Below are positions 53,574 to 63,754 of a DNA stretch of 64,000 nucleotides, piece after piece. The position numbers were made by a program, and so were the translations under genes. The notes under the pieces are model-generated. The model was given only the letters and a program-made list of their open reading frames with translations, had not been told where the DNA came from and made no database searches. The DNA comes from Multifurca ochricompacta. Lineage: Eukaryota; Basidiomycota; Agaricomycetes; Russulales; Russulaceae. The stretch spans positions 1-64,000 of the forward strand of contig WTXG01000202.1 in assembly GCA_022496185.1 (NCBI GenBank), given 5' to 3'. Each line of letters opens with the position of its first letter. Position 1 is the stretch's first letter.

Positions 53574-55076
53574 CTTTTTTGCGAATGCCTTTTTGACCAA
53601 AATGGCCCGCACTTCCTCACTTTCTTTCATCATGTTTGCCCATATCTCTTGCGCCTTTTCTTCTTTTGTCGGCATTTTCTTTTCGACAGTCGGTGGGTTA
53701 TTACATATGGGCGCAGTTGTTGCCTTGGCCGCTCGCACCCCCTTCTTTGGGCACTCCCTTGACATATGCCCTTGTGCTTTACATCGAAAGCACCTTCCTT
53801 CCTTCATCAATGTCTGCCTCTCATCTTCGGTGAGTGCAACTCGTGCTCTAGTTCTGTCGGCTGAGGTATCCATGGCATTCAGGTCCCTCTGACTGGAGTG
53901 CACGGGCTTGACCCCGAAGGCGGCCTTCCATTGGTCGCGGGTCTTCCCCTTCTTCATGTCGACTCCAAAGCGTGTCTGGAAGTCGAGGTAATCCTGCTGC
54001 TGTCGTCATGCAGCGTCGACCCAAGTATCCCAATCATTGGGGTGGTGGAACTGGATGATGTTCTTTACCAGCGGGTTGGGCAACCCTTGGGAGAAGAGAT
54101 CCAGTGTCACTTCTTCATCTGTGTCGTAACCGGCTCTGTTGGCCAGGCTTCTGAACTTTGCTACATAGGCGTCCAGTTCTCCCTTCTCCATTCTCAGGGC
54201 TTTTAGCTCTCGAGCAGCCTTCTGCTTGGCCTGCCCATCGGTGAATGCGTCTTTAAATCTTTGGGCAATGGTTTCCCAAAGGCCCTCGCTAGTGGTACGG
54301 CATCCACTTTCAATCTGTTCGTTCAGCCATTCCAGCTGTTCCATAGTCCAATCATCCACGGCCTCTCCTCGAATTAATGATAAGAAGAGGTTGGCTCGTT
54401 GGAAAGGGTTGATGATCTGGGGGACATCGTGGTTGAAGTTTTTGAAAGTCGTAAACTCCAACATAAACTTCTTGCTCTGTGATCAGTCTCCTGTGAATGT
54501 CTGTGGCAATACACCCGACAGGCATCCCGATGGTGGGGGGATATTTGGCGGCAGCATAGCTGGTGGTGGAGGAGGGGGAGCTGGGTCTGGGAGTTGGGCG
54601 GCGATAGTAGACATTCCTTGATAGAATGGGGTGATGGTGTTGGTAGACTGTATGGAAATCTGGGGAGTTGTCAAAGCGGGGGCTCCAGACGTGGCAACTC
54701 TGGGTGCAACTGGGGCAATAGTCGACGCTAATACCAGTGCTTCTTCACTAGGTTCTTCTACATACTCTTCTGGTTCAGAGTCCGTGACAATGGCCGGGGG
54801 ATTCTCTCTCCACGGTCCTAATCCGAATTCAGGTGGGGTGGGTCCTGTAGTGACCCAAGAGTGTCGGCTGTCCAAGTATCGGATACAGTACCAAACTCTC
54901 TTTTCGTCGTCGTATTCTACTGGTTGGTATCTTCCGTCGTGATAGACGTAATATCCAAACTCGGATTCAAAGTCTTTCCAGGTGGCAGAGCCAAGTACTT
55001 GTTGTGAAAGATTATGCTCATCTCTGCATTCGATGAGTTCTTTGCAGAAGAGGGTCTGACTGCGGCTGGAAGCCAC
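53565..55076 (-). CDS. G5 Gag
   Basis: Frame begins GTGGCTTCCAGCCGCAG just after the leader; no ATG precedes it in frame before a stop at the LTR end. N-terminal block ATWKDFESEFGYYVYHDGRY, WRENPPAIVTDSEPEEYVEE; Pro-rich linker; capsid domain WTMEQLEWLNEQIES, FTDGQAKQKAARELKALRME, DLFSQGLPNPLVKNIIQF; zinc knuckle CFRCKAQGHMSREC (about 53790); ends AFAKKDF with TGA at 53565. Two internal TGA (54481, 54004) sit at arginine positions. About 500 residues. The heptamer AAAAAAG (53580-53574) before the stop could serve a -1 shift into protease. Confidence 0.9.
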
Positions 55077-55095
55077 GTTGAGAGACTCGACTTGA

Positions 55096-55688
55096 TGTTA
55101 CGTCCAATGCAGGATGTTCCACACAACTTGTGTGACAGCTCGGTCTGCGAGTTCAGGTAAGGAACCAATAAGGCTCCTTGGAGTTCGGGTGGGATGAGTC
55201 AAAGTCAGAAGGGCTGCGCCTTGAGACAATGTTGAGCGGGAAGTGCCAGAAGCACTGAGATGAATGAGTCAAGGGTTCAAAGGGGATGTCCGGAAGACAG
55301 GCACCGATGTATTCAATAAGTCAAGTCTGAGGTCTACAAGGTAGCTACAGCGGACTTATATACATAAGTAAACGGGTGCCAATGAGATAAGGATAATGGG
55401 GTCAGGTGGGCCCAAATATACGAAAGCGGAGGGCGTAAAGCCTGGCTTCTGATAGGGTATTAAGTAAGTGTCCAGTCGTAAAGATAAAGGGATAAGAGAT
55501 AACAAGATAAGGGTCAAGCATAGGTAAACAATGAGTCAACAAGTACAACGGAGGTCACGGGGACGGGAGGAGAGCACGTGATGGATCCCAGGATGGGGAC
55601 GTGATCATGAAGTGTAGGGTAGGTGGTAAGGAGGGGTCGTCATTGGGAAGGGTGAAGAAAACAGGGTTGCTCGGCAGGGATTGTAACA
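55096..55688 (-). repeat. G5 5' LTR (LTR-C)
   Basis: 593 bp, TGTTACGTCCAATGC...GATTGTAACA on the plus strand; uninterrupted. Minus-strand TATATAAGTCC at about 55358. Differences from the 3' LTR (for example ACATAAG/ACGTAAG, GGTGCC/GGCGCC, ATGGGG/ACGGGG) are mostly at CpG. Confidence 0.93.
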
Positions 55689-55693
55689 TTGGG

Positions 55694-58600
55694 GAACGAA
55701 CCAAGCAGCTTCGCTTTCTCATTACAGATTTAGGAGACAAAGACATGGTTTTGGGATACCCATGGCTGGCAGCATTCGAACCAAAGATCAACTGGGCGGA
55801 GGCAACCATGGACAAAGATTTCTACCCAGTTCTCATCACATCTTTGGGATACGACTACACAGTGTGACACCCTCTTAGCCATGCTATTGTCATGGGATCA
55901 GCTGTCACCTGGAGTGATGTGGAACCTGTGGATCAGGTGTATTGCTATGTTACAAAAGCTTTGGAATTGGCCCAGGCAGAGGCACAGAAGAACCCAGAAA
56001 AGACATTTGAAGAAGTAGTCCCTGCCGAATATCACCGACATTGGAAGGTCTTCTCAGAGGAGGAATCGCAACATTTCCCTCCCTCTTGACCTTGGGACCA
56101 TGCTATCGATTTTATCCCCGATGCCCCGCAATCAGTAGACTGTAAAATCTACCCACTGTCTCAACCGGAGAAAGAGGCGCTTTCCACCTTCCTAGAAGAA
56201 CATCTGGCAAAAGGGTACATACAACCATCTAACTCACCATATGCCTCCCCCTTTTTCTTCATCAAAAAGAAAGACAGAAAGCTATGACCAGTACAGGACT
56301 ACAGATGGATTAATGAACTCATGGTGAAAAACAACTACCTGCTCCCTTTGATCTCTGAAATCATCAACAAAATGTGTGACAAAGCCCTATTTTTGAAAAT
56401 GGATGTCCACTGGGGATATAACAACATCTGCATTCAGGAAGGTGACCAGCCCAAAGCTGCCTTCAAGACTAACCAAGGACTTTTCGAACCTAACATCATG
56501 TTTTTTGGTTTAATGAATTCACCAGCAACCTTCCAGTCCATGATGAATCACATTTTTCAAGACCTAATCCTCACAGAAGAAGTAGTTGTTTACATGGACA
56601 ACATCTTAGTGGCCACGAAAAACGACATCCATCACCACCAAACCCAAGTCCATGAAGTACTAGATATCCTAGCGGAACATGACCTTTATTTGAAACCTGC
56701 CAAATGCTCCTTCAAACAAAAGACTGTTGAGTATCTAGGTGTTATCCTGGAAGGAGGACAAGTATGTATGGACCCTGTAAAAATACAAGGCATTTGAGAA
56801 TGGTCCACCCCTCAGTGTACCAAGGACATCAGATCATTTATTGGCTTCTGTAATTTCTACTGACGCTTCGTCAAAGGATTCTCAGCCATTGCCCAACCAC
56901 TAAATGATCTTTTGAAGAAGGATACACTGTGGCATTGGGATGAACCACAACAGAAGGCATTTGACCAAATAAAAGTGATCATCAGCTCCAAACCGGTTCT
57001 TATATAACCTGACTTAGTGAAACCCTTTGAACTAGAAGTCGACACCTCCATGTATGCCAATGGGGTGGTCTTGTCACAGAAAGACACTGGAGGAGTCCTT
57101 CACCCAGTTGCATTCTACTCAGAAACATTCTCATCAGCAGAAAGAAATTACGACATCTGGGACAGAGAACTACTGGCTATTGTAAAGGCATTAAGACACT
57201 GGCGACTGTATTTGGCTGGATCCCCACATAAAACCATCATCTACACGGACCACTCCAACCTTCTGTACTGGCGAGAACCTCATAAGATCAGCCGACAAGT
57301 AGCACGTGAAGTTTTGGAGCTTGAAGAGTACAACTTCACACTCAAACATTTACCAGGAGCCCATAATGCATGTGCTGATGCCTTGTTCAGACCAGCTGGC
57401 AGTGATGAAGGAGAAAATGATAACAACAACATCATTGTCTTACCAGAAGATGTCTTTGTGAAAACTGCTGTTGTCAGCCTCCATGACATGGATCTATGGG
57501 CCCAAGTGATGCAGAATATGAATCAGGAGCTGTGCAAATCCTGGGCAGAGCTGCATAACATAAAGATGAAAAACGGCCTCTGGTGGAAAGATGGCAAACG
57601 ACTGGTTGTCACTGGTGGCGACAACATTAAGAGGGGGGTGATTCATTTTCACCATGACCTTCCCTCTGCAGGACACCCGGGAATTGCAAACACTTACACT
57701 CTTGCCAAACAAGATTACTGGTGGCCGAATATGAAAAAGGATGTAGAAGCATATGTCAAAGGATGCGCAGAGTGTCAGGCCAATAAAGTAAACACTCACC
57801 CAAAACCACCGGCACTTTCACCTATTACACCAGTTGCAACAGCCCCTTTCCAGACCATTGCTATGGATTTCATCATCAAGCTGCCACAGTCACAAGGATA
57901 CGATTCAATACTCACCATCACAGACCACAACTATTCAAAAGCCGCTCTCTTTATCCCCTGCAACAAAACAATATCAGCCAAGGGAGTCGCTAAGCTCTAC
58001 CTGAATCACGTGTACCAACATTACAGACTTCCCCAAAAGATCATTTCCAACTGAGATCCATGATTTGCATCCATGTTCACCCGAGCCCTCTGTAAACGTC
58101 TTGACATCCAACAGAACATCTCTACAGCATATCACCCTCAGATGGACGGACAGTCAGAACAAACCAACCAGTGGCTAGAACAATACCTTCACTTCTGGTG
58201 CAATGAAAGACAGAACGATTGGGCAGAGTGGCTGGCAACAGCAGAATTCACACATAACAGCTGGCTGAACGGAACAACTAAAGCCTCCCCCTTCTCTCTT
58301 ATAATGGGATGGAACCCCCATACAACATGGACAAATAAACCTACTAATGTGCTGTTGGTTGCACAGCGTATCAGCCAATGGGAGGAAATACAGGAATCAG
58401 CCAATTGGAACCTCCAGAAGGCACAAAGGACCCTGGCCAAGAAGCCCACTAAGTTTATGCCCTACCAGGTTGGAGATCAAGTCTGGCTAGAAGGGCGTAA
58501 CATCCATACATCACACCCAATGGCAAAATTAGCTCCTAGATGCCACAGTCCTTTTTTGATTGAACAGAAGCTCTTGGACATCACATACAAACTTACATTA

Positions 58601-58820
58601 CCCGCCACCTGGAAGATACACCCCGTTTTCCATGCTGGTCTTCTTACACCATACAAAGAAACTTCAATTCATGGACAGAACTTCCCATGACCTCCCCCTG
58701 AATTGATCGAAGGCGAACAAGAGTGGGAAGTAGAGTGGATAGCTGATGCGAAATGGAAAGGCTGAGGGTGTAAACATCAGCTCCATTACTTCATCAAATG
58801 GAAGGGATTCCCCAATGTTG
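55694..58820 (+). pseudogene. G6 Pol: protease end, RT, RNase H, integrase, chromodomain
   Basis: Protease end ERTKQLRFLITDLGDKDMVL, GYPWLAAFEPKINWAEATMD. RT from about 56150 ([36 protein letters not shown]); YMDD is changed to YMDN (about 56593). RNase H WHWDEPQQKAFDQI, YDIWDRELLAIVKALRHWRL (57017-57400). Integrase zinc part GHPGIANTYTLAKQDYWW, GCAECQANK; core MDFIIKLP, IISN (Asp to Asn, about 58050), then stops, GQSEQT. Chromodomain EWEVEWIADAKWK, LHYFIKWKGFPNVDNLWEP. Stops at 55865, 56087, 56286, 56796, 56860, 57005, 58052, 58063, 58688 and 58762 are TGA or TAA. Confidence 0.92.
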
Positions 58821-60363
58821 ACAACTTGTGGGAGCCTGCTGCAGATGTCTTTGTGCCCAAATTAATCAAAGACTTCTATAGACACCATCCAGAGGCAGAT
58901 AAAGAGCAGGACAGGATACATGCTGTTGGACAACTCCCCTCCCCACAACCACTCAGAAAACAGCCCATGTCTCCCTTGCAAGTTCACACTTCAGCCGCTA
59001 TTGATGTGTTTCCCCTATCTTCTCCTCTGCATCCTCCTTCTTGTCCACTTTCTCCTATTAATTACAATGCAGCCACCAAAGTGGCCGAAGGGGACAGAAT
59101 CATTGACATCAACGAAGATTTTAATCTGCCCGAACACCCCCATCCCAACGACCTAATTGACATCGACTTCGGCGATGAAGCTCCTGAGTTCCCCTTCTTC
59201 CCAAACCAACCTGACTCCCCCTTTTATTTCCCGCTGATGATTCCGACGGCCAAGAACAACGGCACAACCGAAATCGCCAAGTATATCTATTACATGAATG
59301 AAGGTATGGACATTGCTGGGTGTTTAGAAAAGGGAGGACCAGTCTATGGGGCACCAGTGTATTTAGAGGAAAAGAAGATCGACCAACTCCACTACGTCCT
59401 GGGGCTGGAACATCTGCAACATCTGTCAGCCCATGACCCGCACACCTTCACAATTAATGAAGTCCTTCGAGATCTGTGCATGCCACGACTAACAGCTGAA
59501 ATTGCCCAACTACACAAGTTTCAAGTGTTGAGGGACAACCTGGAAATGCAGTGCCACAACTATGAATGACAAATGGTAAAACTCAATCAGGAGTCTTTGA
59601 CATAGAACAGCATCTGGCCAGCATCAGGGCGCAGCTAGAACTGGGAGAAGCGTATCAGATCATATCCAAACAGTACACAGATATCTTTGCCCGACCCCTT
59701 CCCCGACAACGTCTTGATCTCACACCCCAGCTTAACCCACACTGCTTCAAAATGCCATGTCTCCATGAAAACCCCGATGGGAAGCTTTGCTGGCATTGCA
59801 GTAGCAAATACCACCTTAGCTGGTGTTGCCCCCTTGCCAAGAAGTGATGTCGACACTGTCAAAGCACTCCACACTGGAGTCGTCAGTGCCTATTCCACTG
59901 ACTCACACAGGCCTAGGGCCTAGCACGAGTGCACTCGTGAGTTACCCGGATCCGAACTCGTGGGTATTTAGATTAGATAATCCCATACTCGGATCCGCAT
60001 GAGTATGTTCCCACGGATCACCCGGAGCCGCGAGTCCTATACTCGCACGGATCCGAGTACTCGTGGGTATACTCGTAGGTTTACTTGTAAGGTTTGAGGC
60101 AGCCAGAGATCTTCATCTTGCATACACAGAAAGAATATATATATTACTACAATCCCACGACGTTTCAAGTCAGATCATGCATCTGATCCAAAATAAAACA
60201 AGAATCAGTTACAATATCTATAGAAATGCGAAAAAACGCGAAAAAATGCGAAGTGTGGGGCGCGCCGATCGGACCATGCATTGCCTTCCTATCTAGGAAG
60301 GTAGGCTTAAGAATGCATGCGTCGGCATGTGTCAGTACAGAGATGCCGGGATCACGCCTAATT

Positions 60364-61000
60364 GATAAGATCAAAAACGCGTTCACAATTAATTAGATAC
60401 TTAGGATATACATCTAAGTGATAAGATCAAAAATGTGTTCACAGTTAATTAGATACTTGGGATATACATCTAATACAAGTGATAAGATCAAAAATGCGCT
60501 CACAATTAATTAGATACTTGGGATGTACATCTAAGTGATAAGATCAAAAACGCGTTCACAGTTAATTAGATACTTAAGATATACATCTAATACAAGTGAT
60601 AAGATCAAAAATGCGTTCACAATTAATTAGATACTTGGGATGTACATCTAAGTGATAAGATCAAAAACGCGTTCACAGTTAATTAGATACTTAGGATATA
60701 CATCTAATACAAGTGATAAGATCAAAAATGTGTTCACAATTAATTAGATACTTGGGATGTACATCTAAGTGATAAGATCAAAAATGCGTTCACAATTAAT
60801 TAGATACTTGGGATGTACATCTAAGTGATAAGATCAAAAATGCATTCACAATTAATTAGATACTTGGGATGTACATCTAAGTGATAAGATCAAAAATGCG
60901 TTCACAACTAATTAGATGCTTAGGACATACATCTAAGATAATACAAGTGATAAGATCAAAACGCGTTCACAATTAATTAGATACAAGTGATAAAATCAAT
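60364..61000 (+). repeat. Tandem repeat block, 56-62 bp units
   Basis: About 11 units each containing GATAAGATCAAAAA(C/T)GCG(T)TCACA then TTAATTAGATACTT-GGAT and ATCTAAGT; unit spacing alternates mainly 56 and 61 bp because some carry an extra ACAAGT. The same unit occurs three to four times per arm of hAT-N2 copy 1. Confidence 0.88.
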
Positions 61001-61050
61001 TCTGCATAACCCTATATATAATATATTGTGTGTCTTTACTAGTGAGGATG

Positions 61051-61110
61051 GGTGGCTTAGTGGTTAGAGCACCGGACCGAGCTTGTTCCCGGAGGTCCTA
61101 GGTTCAATCC
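61051..61110 (+). other. tRNA-like unit in hAT-N2 copy 2
   Basis: A box TGGCTTAGTGGTTAGAGC (61053-61070), GCTT/GAGC D-stem pairing, CCGG/CCGG anticodon-stem pairing with an enlarged loop, B box GGTTCAATCC (61101-61110). Acceptor and T stems do not pair well. A tRNA-derived Pol III promoter-like relic. Confidence 0.55.
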
Positions 61111-61618
61111 ATGTTTCAGCCATTTCTGTTCTAGCTTGAGGAGCCTAGTTAAAAAATAATTTTATATAATAATATTCCCACAAGTATTCCGCGAGTACCC
61201 ATGCGGGTACCCGGGGTGCCAAAATTAATACCCGGATCCGCGTGAGTATTTTCCCACGGATCACCCGGATCCGCGAGTATCAATACCCGCGAGTTTTCCC
61301 ACGGCTCTACTCAAAAAACTCGCGAGTTACCCAGACTCGTGCTATGCCCTACACAGGCCCCTACCATCCAAAACCTGTTGGGATGGTGCAGCAAGTGCCT
61401 CTCTCACAACACTGGACACCGAGAGATTGACTGCCATGTCTACGATGGCTGCTTTCGCTGTGGGAGAAGGGGGCCCTATGGTTTTCTATGAACACACATT
61501 TGCCCCCAGGACCAAGACAAGGAGAACTACAATGCAGACCACTACACCATAGCTGATGACTATCTCTCCCTGGTCCAAGATGACAACGGTATGCCAATCT
61601 AGCTGGCTCTGCTAGGAC

Positions 61619-62090
61619 TTAGAGAGGGGGTAATGTTACGAACCCTGCTGTGTTGTCTCATTTCCTTCTTTCTTCCATGTGACTCGTTGTTTGGCCCTGC
61701 TTGCCTTTGTTGATTGTGTTATGCCTTCCGTTGTACCTATTTGTCCCTTATCTGTGACTCATGCTGTGCTTATCTATGACTCATACTTTACCTCAGACTT
61801 CTTATGTATTTTCCCACCAGAGTCGCAACTATACCAGATTCATCTACATATATTCTCACCTGGCCCACCCTGACTCTGTTCCCTTCTTGGTTATATTGCA
61901 ACTTCGTTGATGCACCCTGTATGTACTCTGATTTGGACTCCAACTTCTATTACATATATAAGGCCCATCTAGATAGCCTGTATACCTTAGACTCAACTTC
62001 TTAATCAACTTGGTGCATTACCTTCTGGGTGATCTCTAAGACCCGACCTCTGAATCGTCTCAGTGCTTCTGGCACTTCTCCACTCACTGG
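61619..62090 (+). repeat. G6 polypurine tract and truncated 3' LTR (LTR-E)
   Basis: Polypurine tract AGAGAGGGGGTAA (61621-61633) then LTR-E from TGTTACGAACCC at 61634, with TATA box ACATATATAAGGCC at about 61954. It matches the 5' LTR up to CACTCACTGG at 62090, where LTR-F begins; the last 120 bp or so are displaced beyond the window. Confidence 0.9.
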
Positions 62091-62659
62091 TGTCACAAAC
62101 TGACACCCTAGAGACCTCCTGACCCCCTAGAAATCTCTGGACACTCCCAGAGACCCTGCAGAACCCTCAGAAACGAAGATAACCCTAGATTAAGACCAGA
62201 AAGGGGCCAGTCTGGACCAGGGCCAGACTCCTGCCAAATTGGAGACCTGTGGGAAGAGTACTAACAGAACCCCACACTGCCCAAACAGTAGCCTACAAAC
62301 TGCGGACTGCAGATTCCTAACCCCAAAGAGTGGGGCTATTCTCATTGGTGGATCAATGGGGAGTTAAAGCAAAGTTAACCTCCCCTAAAGTAGTGCACAG
62401 ACCAAAGTCCTGGTTGTAGTTATGTATATAAACCCTTTGGGAATAGAATGGACAGCTCCAGACTGTCCACTTGTGATCCGGTACCTGGTTACCTAGGAGA
62501 TTAGCCCCACATTGTGGAAGGCTTCTCATCCCTTGCCTCTGAGCTGTTCGCTTCATCTCCCTGCACTTTCCCCCTCACTCTCACTCTTTTCCCCCACTTC
62601 CAAAATCATCCCTCTTGCATACAACCCACTGTCCAGGCAGTTGACAGTGAGTTGTAACA
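62091..62659 (+). repeat. LTR-F: 5' LTR of an unassigned element
   Basis: Starts TGTCACAAACTGACACC within LTR-E; ACTGG (62086-62090) is the expected TSD. TATA box ATGTATATAAACCC at about 62423. The 3' end is tentatively ...GAGTTGTAACA at 62659. No second copy is in the window, so the limits rest on TG...CA ends and position only. Confidence 0.6.
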
Positions 62660-62697
62660 CTTGGACAGTCTCCTTTGCAGCAGATAGTGACTGATAA

Positions 62698-63754
62698 GTG
62701 CCCCTAGTGTCCCAGAACAGTTCCCCAGAGTCCTACACCCCAGACCAAGCAGCCTCCCCCCCCTACGACTTCCCTGTCCCCCAGCAGGCTATCAATTTCG
62801 CTGCCTTGGTAGAGGCAGCCTCCACAGCATCCCCAGCTCCCCCCTCTTTGGTCTTGCCCCCCCTTGAGCTTCCAGAGCTCCATCCCCTCCCTTTCCCTTC
62901 CCCATCACTCCAATACCCTCCAGTGGTTGCCCCTGCACCCCAGAATGCTTCCAACACCTTTGGCACCCCCCCCCCTCATTACATTCGTCTCCCACTTGCT
63001 GCCCCTGCCCCCTCCACCCCTGAGAACACTCTCTCCCCCCCCAGCACCAGCCTGGCCCCCACCATCCTCCAACACCTCAGCCTCTTCATGTTCATCATCC
63101 TCTTTGCCTCAACCATCCAACCAACCCTCACCAGTTCCATATCTACCATTCATTTGATGGGACTCAAGAGTCTTGGTTGCCAGTCCAGTTCACCAGGGGA
63201 GCAAGCCTTCTGGAACAGTTTCCCAAGTACACAGATCTGCTCAGTCATTGCTCTAGCTTCCTTCCTGGTACTACCACTCCTTACCACTTCCCTCACTTCC
63301 ATTGCATTCCTATTCGCCCTCGCATTGACAGAGTACTTCATCCAAACTATCAACATCTTCCTTCCCAGTCAGTAAATCTCTGTGCCAGGCTTGGGCATCA
63401 TGAACCAGACCCTGTCAACTTCCCCCAAGGCCTTCTGGTGTATTCTTGGATCGCTTCTATCTCTCACTTAGCCTGCTCCCTCTCCCAGACCAGCAAGACC
63501 TATTCAACAGAGCTAGAGTACTCCTTCAAGTTTTTGACCTTCTAGACAGATGGGCCATCCTCCTTTTTGGTTGCCTGAGCTTCTCTACAGAAAGATCTCT
63601 GGTTCAGGTGACTGATAGATACTTTGCAGTAAAAGATATAACGAGAGCCCACCCTGCACTCCTATCTTTCTCCCCTTATGTTCGTCTTCCCCCAACCCAG
63701 TCCCCCTCCTCCCCATCCAACCAGAAGTTGCTTGGCCTTGCTTTGAAGACTTAG
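62698..63754 (+). pseudogene. Gag-like protein of LTR-F element, unrecognised
   Basis: Directly downstream of LTR-F. First frame from 62698 (GTG) is strongly Pro/Ser-rich (YTPDQAASPPYDFPVPQQA, LELPELHPLPFPSPS) to about 63160. The likely frame then shifts by one: ESWLPVQFTRGASLLEQFPK, PHFHCIPIRPRIDRVLHPNY, and again from 63446 (RFYLSLSLLPLPDQQDLFNR, LLQVFDLLDRWAILLFGCLS, VQVTDRYFAVKDITRAHPAL). Position suggests Gag, but I see no zinc knuckle or known domain. The frame changes could be errors or decay. The hydrophobic ORF 63160-63375 in the first frame is probably an artefact. Confidence 0.45.

Larger units (their letters stand above)
40957..55688 (-). mobile_element. G5: complete chromovirus, both LTRs and TSD
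   Basis: Minus-strand element with TSD TTGGG (40952-40956 and 55689-55693). Without the inserted LTR-D and hAT1 it is about 7.5 kb with two 593-bp LTRs. Order from 55688 leftward: 5' LTR, leader, gag, protease, RT, RNase H, integrase, chromodomain, ORF3 with knuckles, polypurine tract, 3' LTR. The LTRs differ at few positions, mostly CG versus TG/CA, so the insertion is recent. Premature stops noted are TGA codons fitting CGA arginine in relatives. Otherwise frames and catalytic motifs look intact. Confidence 0.95.
59914..61351 (+). mobile_element. hAT-N2 copy 2 (CpG-rich, non-palindromic)
   Basis: 1438 bp, TSD CACAGGCC (59906-59913, 61352-61359), ends TAGGGCCTAGCACGAG / CTCGTGCTATGCCCTA. 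Subterminal GGATCCG/CGAGTA motifs repeat in both orientations (59930-60080, 61190-61335). Contains the hairpin CCTTCCTATCTAGGAAGG (60284-60301), a tandem-repeat block (60364-61000) and a tRNA-like unit (61051-61110). No coding capacity. Gives the unrearranged reference for the palindromic copy 1. Confidence 0.93.
58826..61603 (+). pseudogene. G6 ORF3, fused in frame to the chromodomain
   Basis: The frame runs straight from the chromodomain (WEPAADVFVPKLIKDFYRHH) into the ORF3 Pro-rich region (LPSPQPLRKQPMSPLQVHTS), without the stop and new ATG seen in G1, G3 and G5. Conserved block DEAPEFPFFPNQPDSPFYFP, AKYIYYMNEGMDIAGCLEKG, GPVYGAPVYLEEKK; stop at 59567 and a shift; helical part HLASIRAQLELGEAYQIIS; knuckles CWHCSSKYHLSWCC, CRHCQSTPHWSRQC (59785-59895); hAT-N2 insertion; then CSKCLSHNTGHREIDC and CFRCGRRGPYGFL (61385-61490), ending ADDYLSLVQDDNGMPI with TAG at 61601. 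All four Cys clusters are conserved. Confidence 0.86.
38522..62090 (+). mobile_element. G6: chromovirus with LTR-E, split by G5 and hAT-N2
   Basis: Plus-strand element: 5' LTR, gag, protease, [G5 insertion 40957-55688], protease, RT, RNase H, integrase, chromodomain, ORF3, [hAT-N2 59914-61351], zinc tail, polypurine tract, 3' LTR truncated by LTR-F at 62091. Same gene order as G1-G5 but ORF3 is fused to pol. Numerous stops, YMDD changed to YMDN, and the second integrase Asp changed to Asn. Retains moderate CpG. Confidence 0.93.

Noticed and set aside
60364..61000. Centromeric satellite
   Set aside because: Only about 11 units, confined between hAT termini with a perfect TSD, and present in a second hAT-N2 copy; it is an internal part of the transposon.
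63160..63375. Membrane protein segment (hydrophobic run in the first frame of the LTR-F ORF)
   Set aside because: The overlapping +1 frame gives a more protein-like sequence (ESWLPVQFTRGASLLEQFPK) with normal composition, so the hydrophobic run is likely an out-of-frame artefact.
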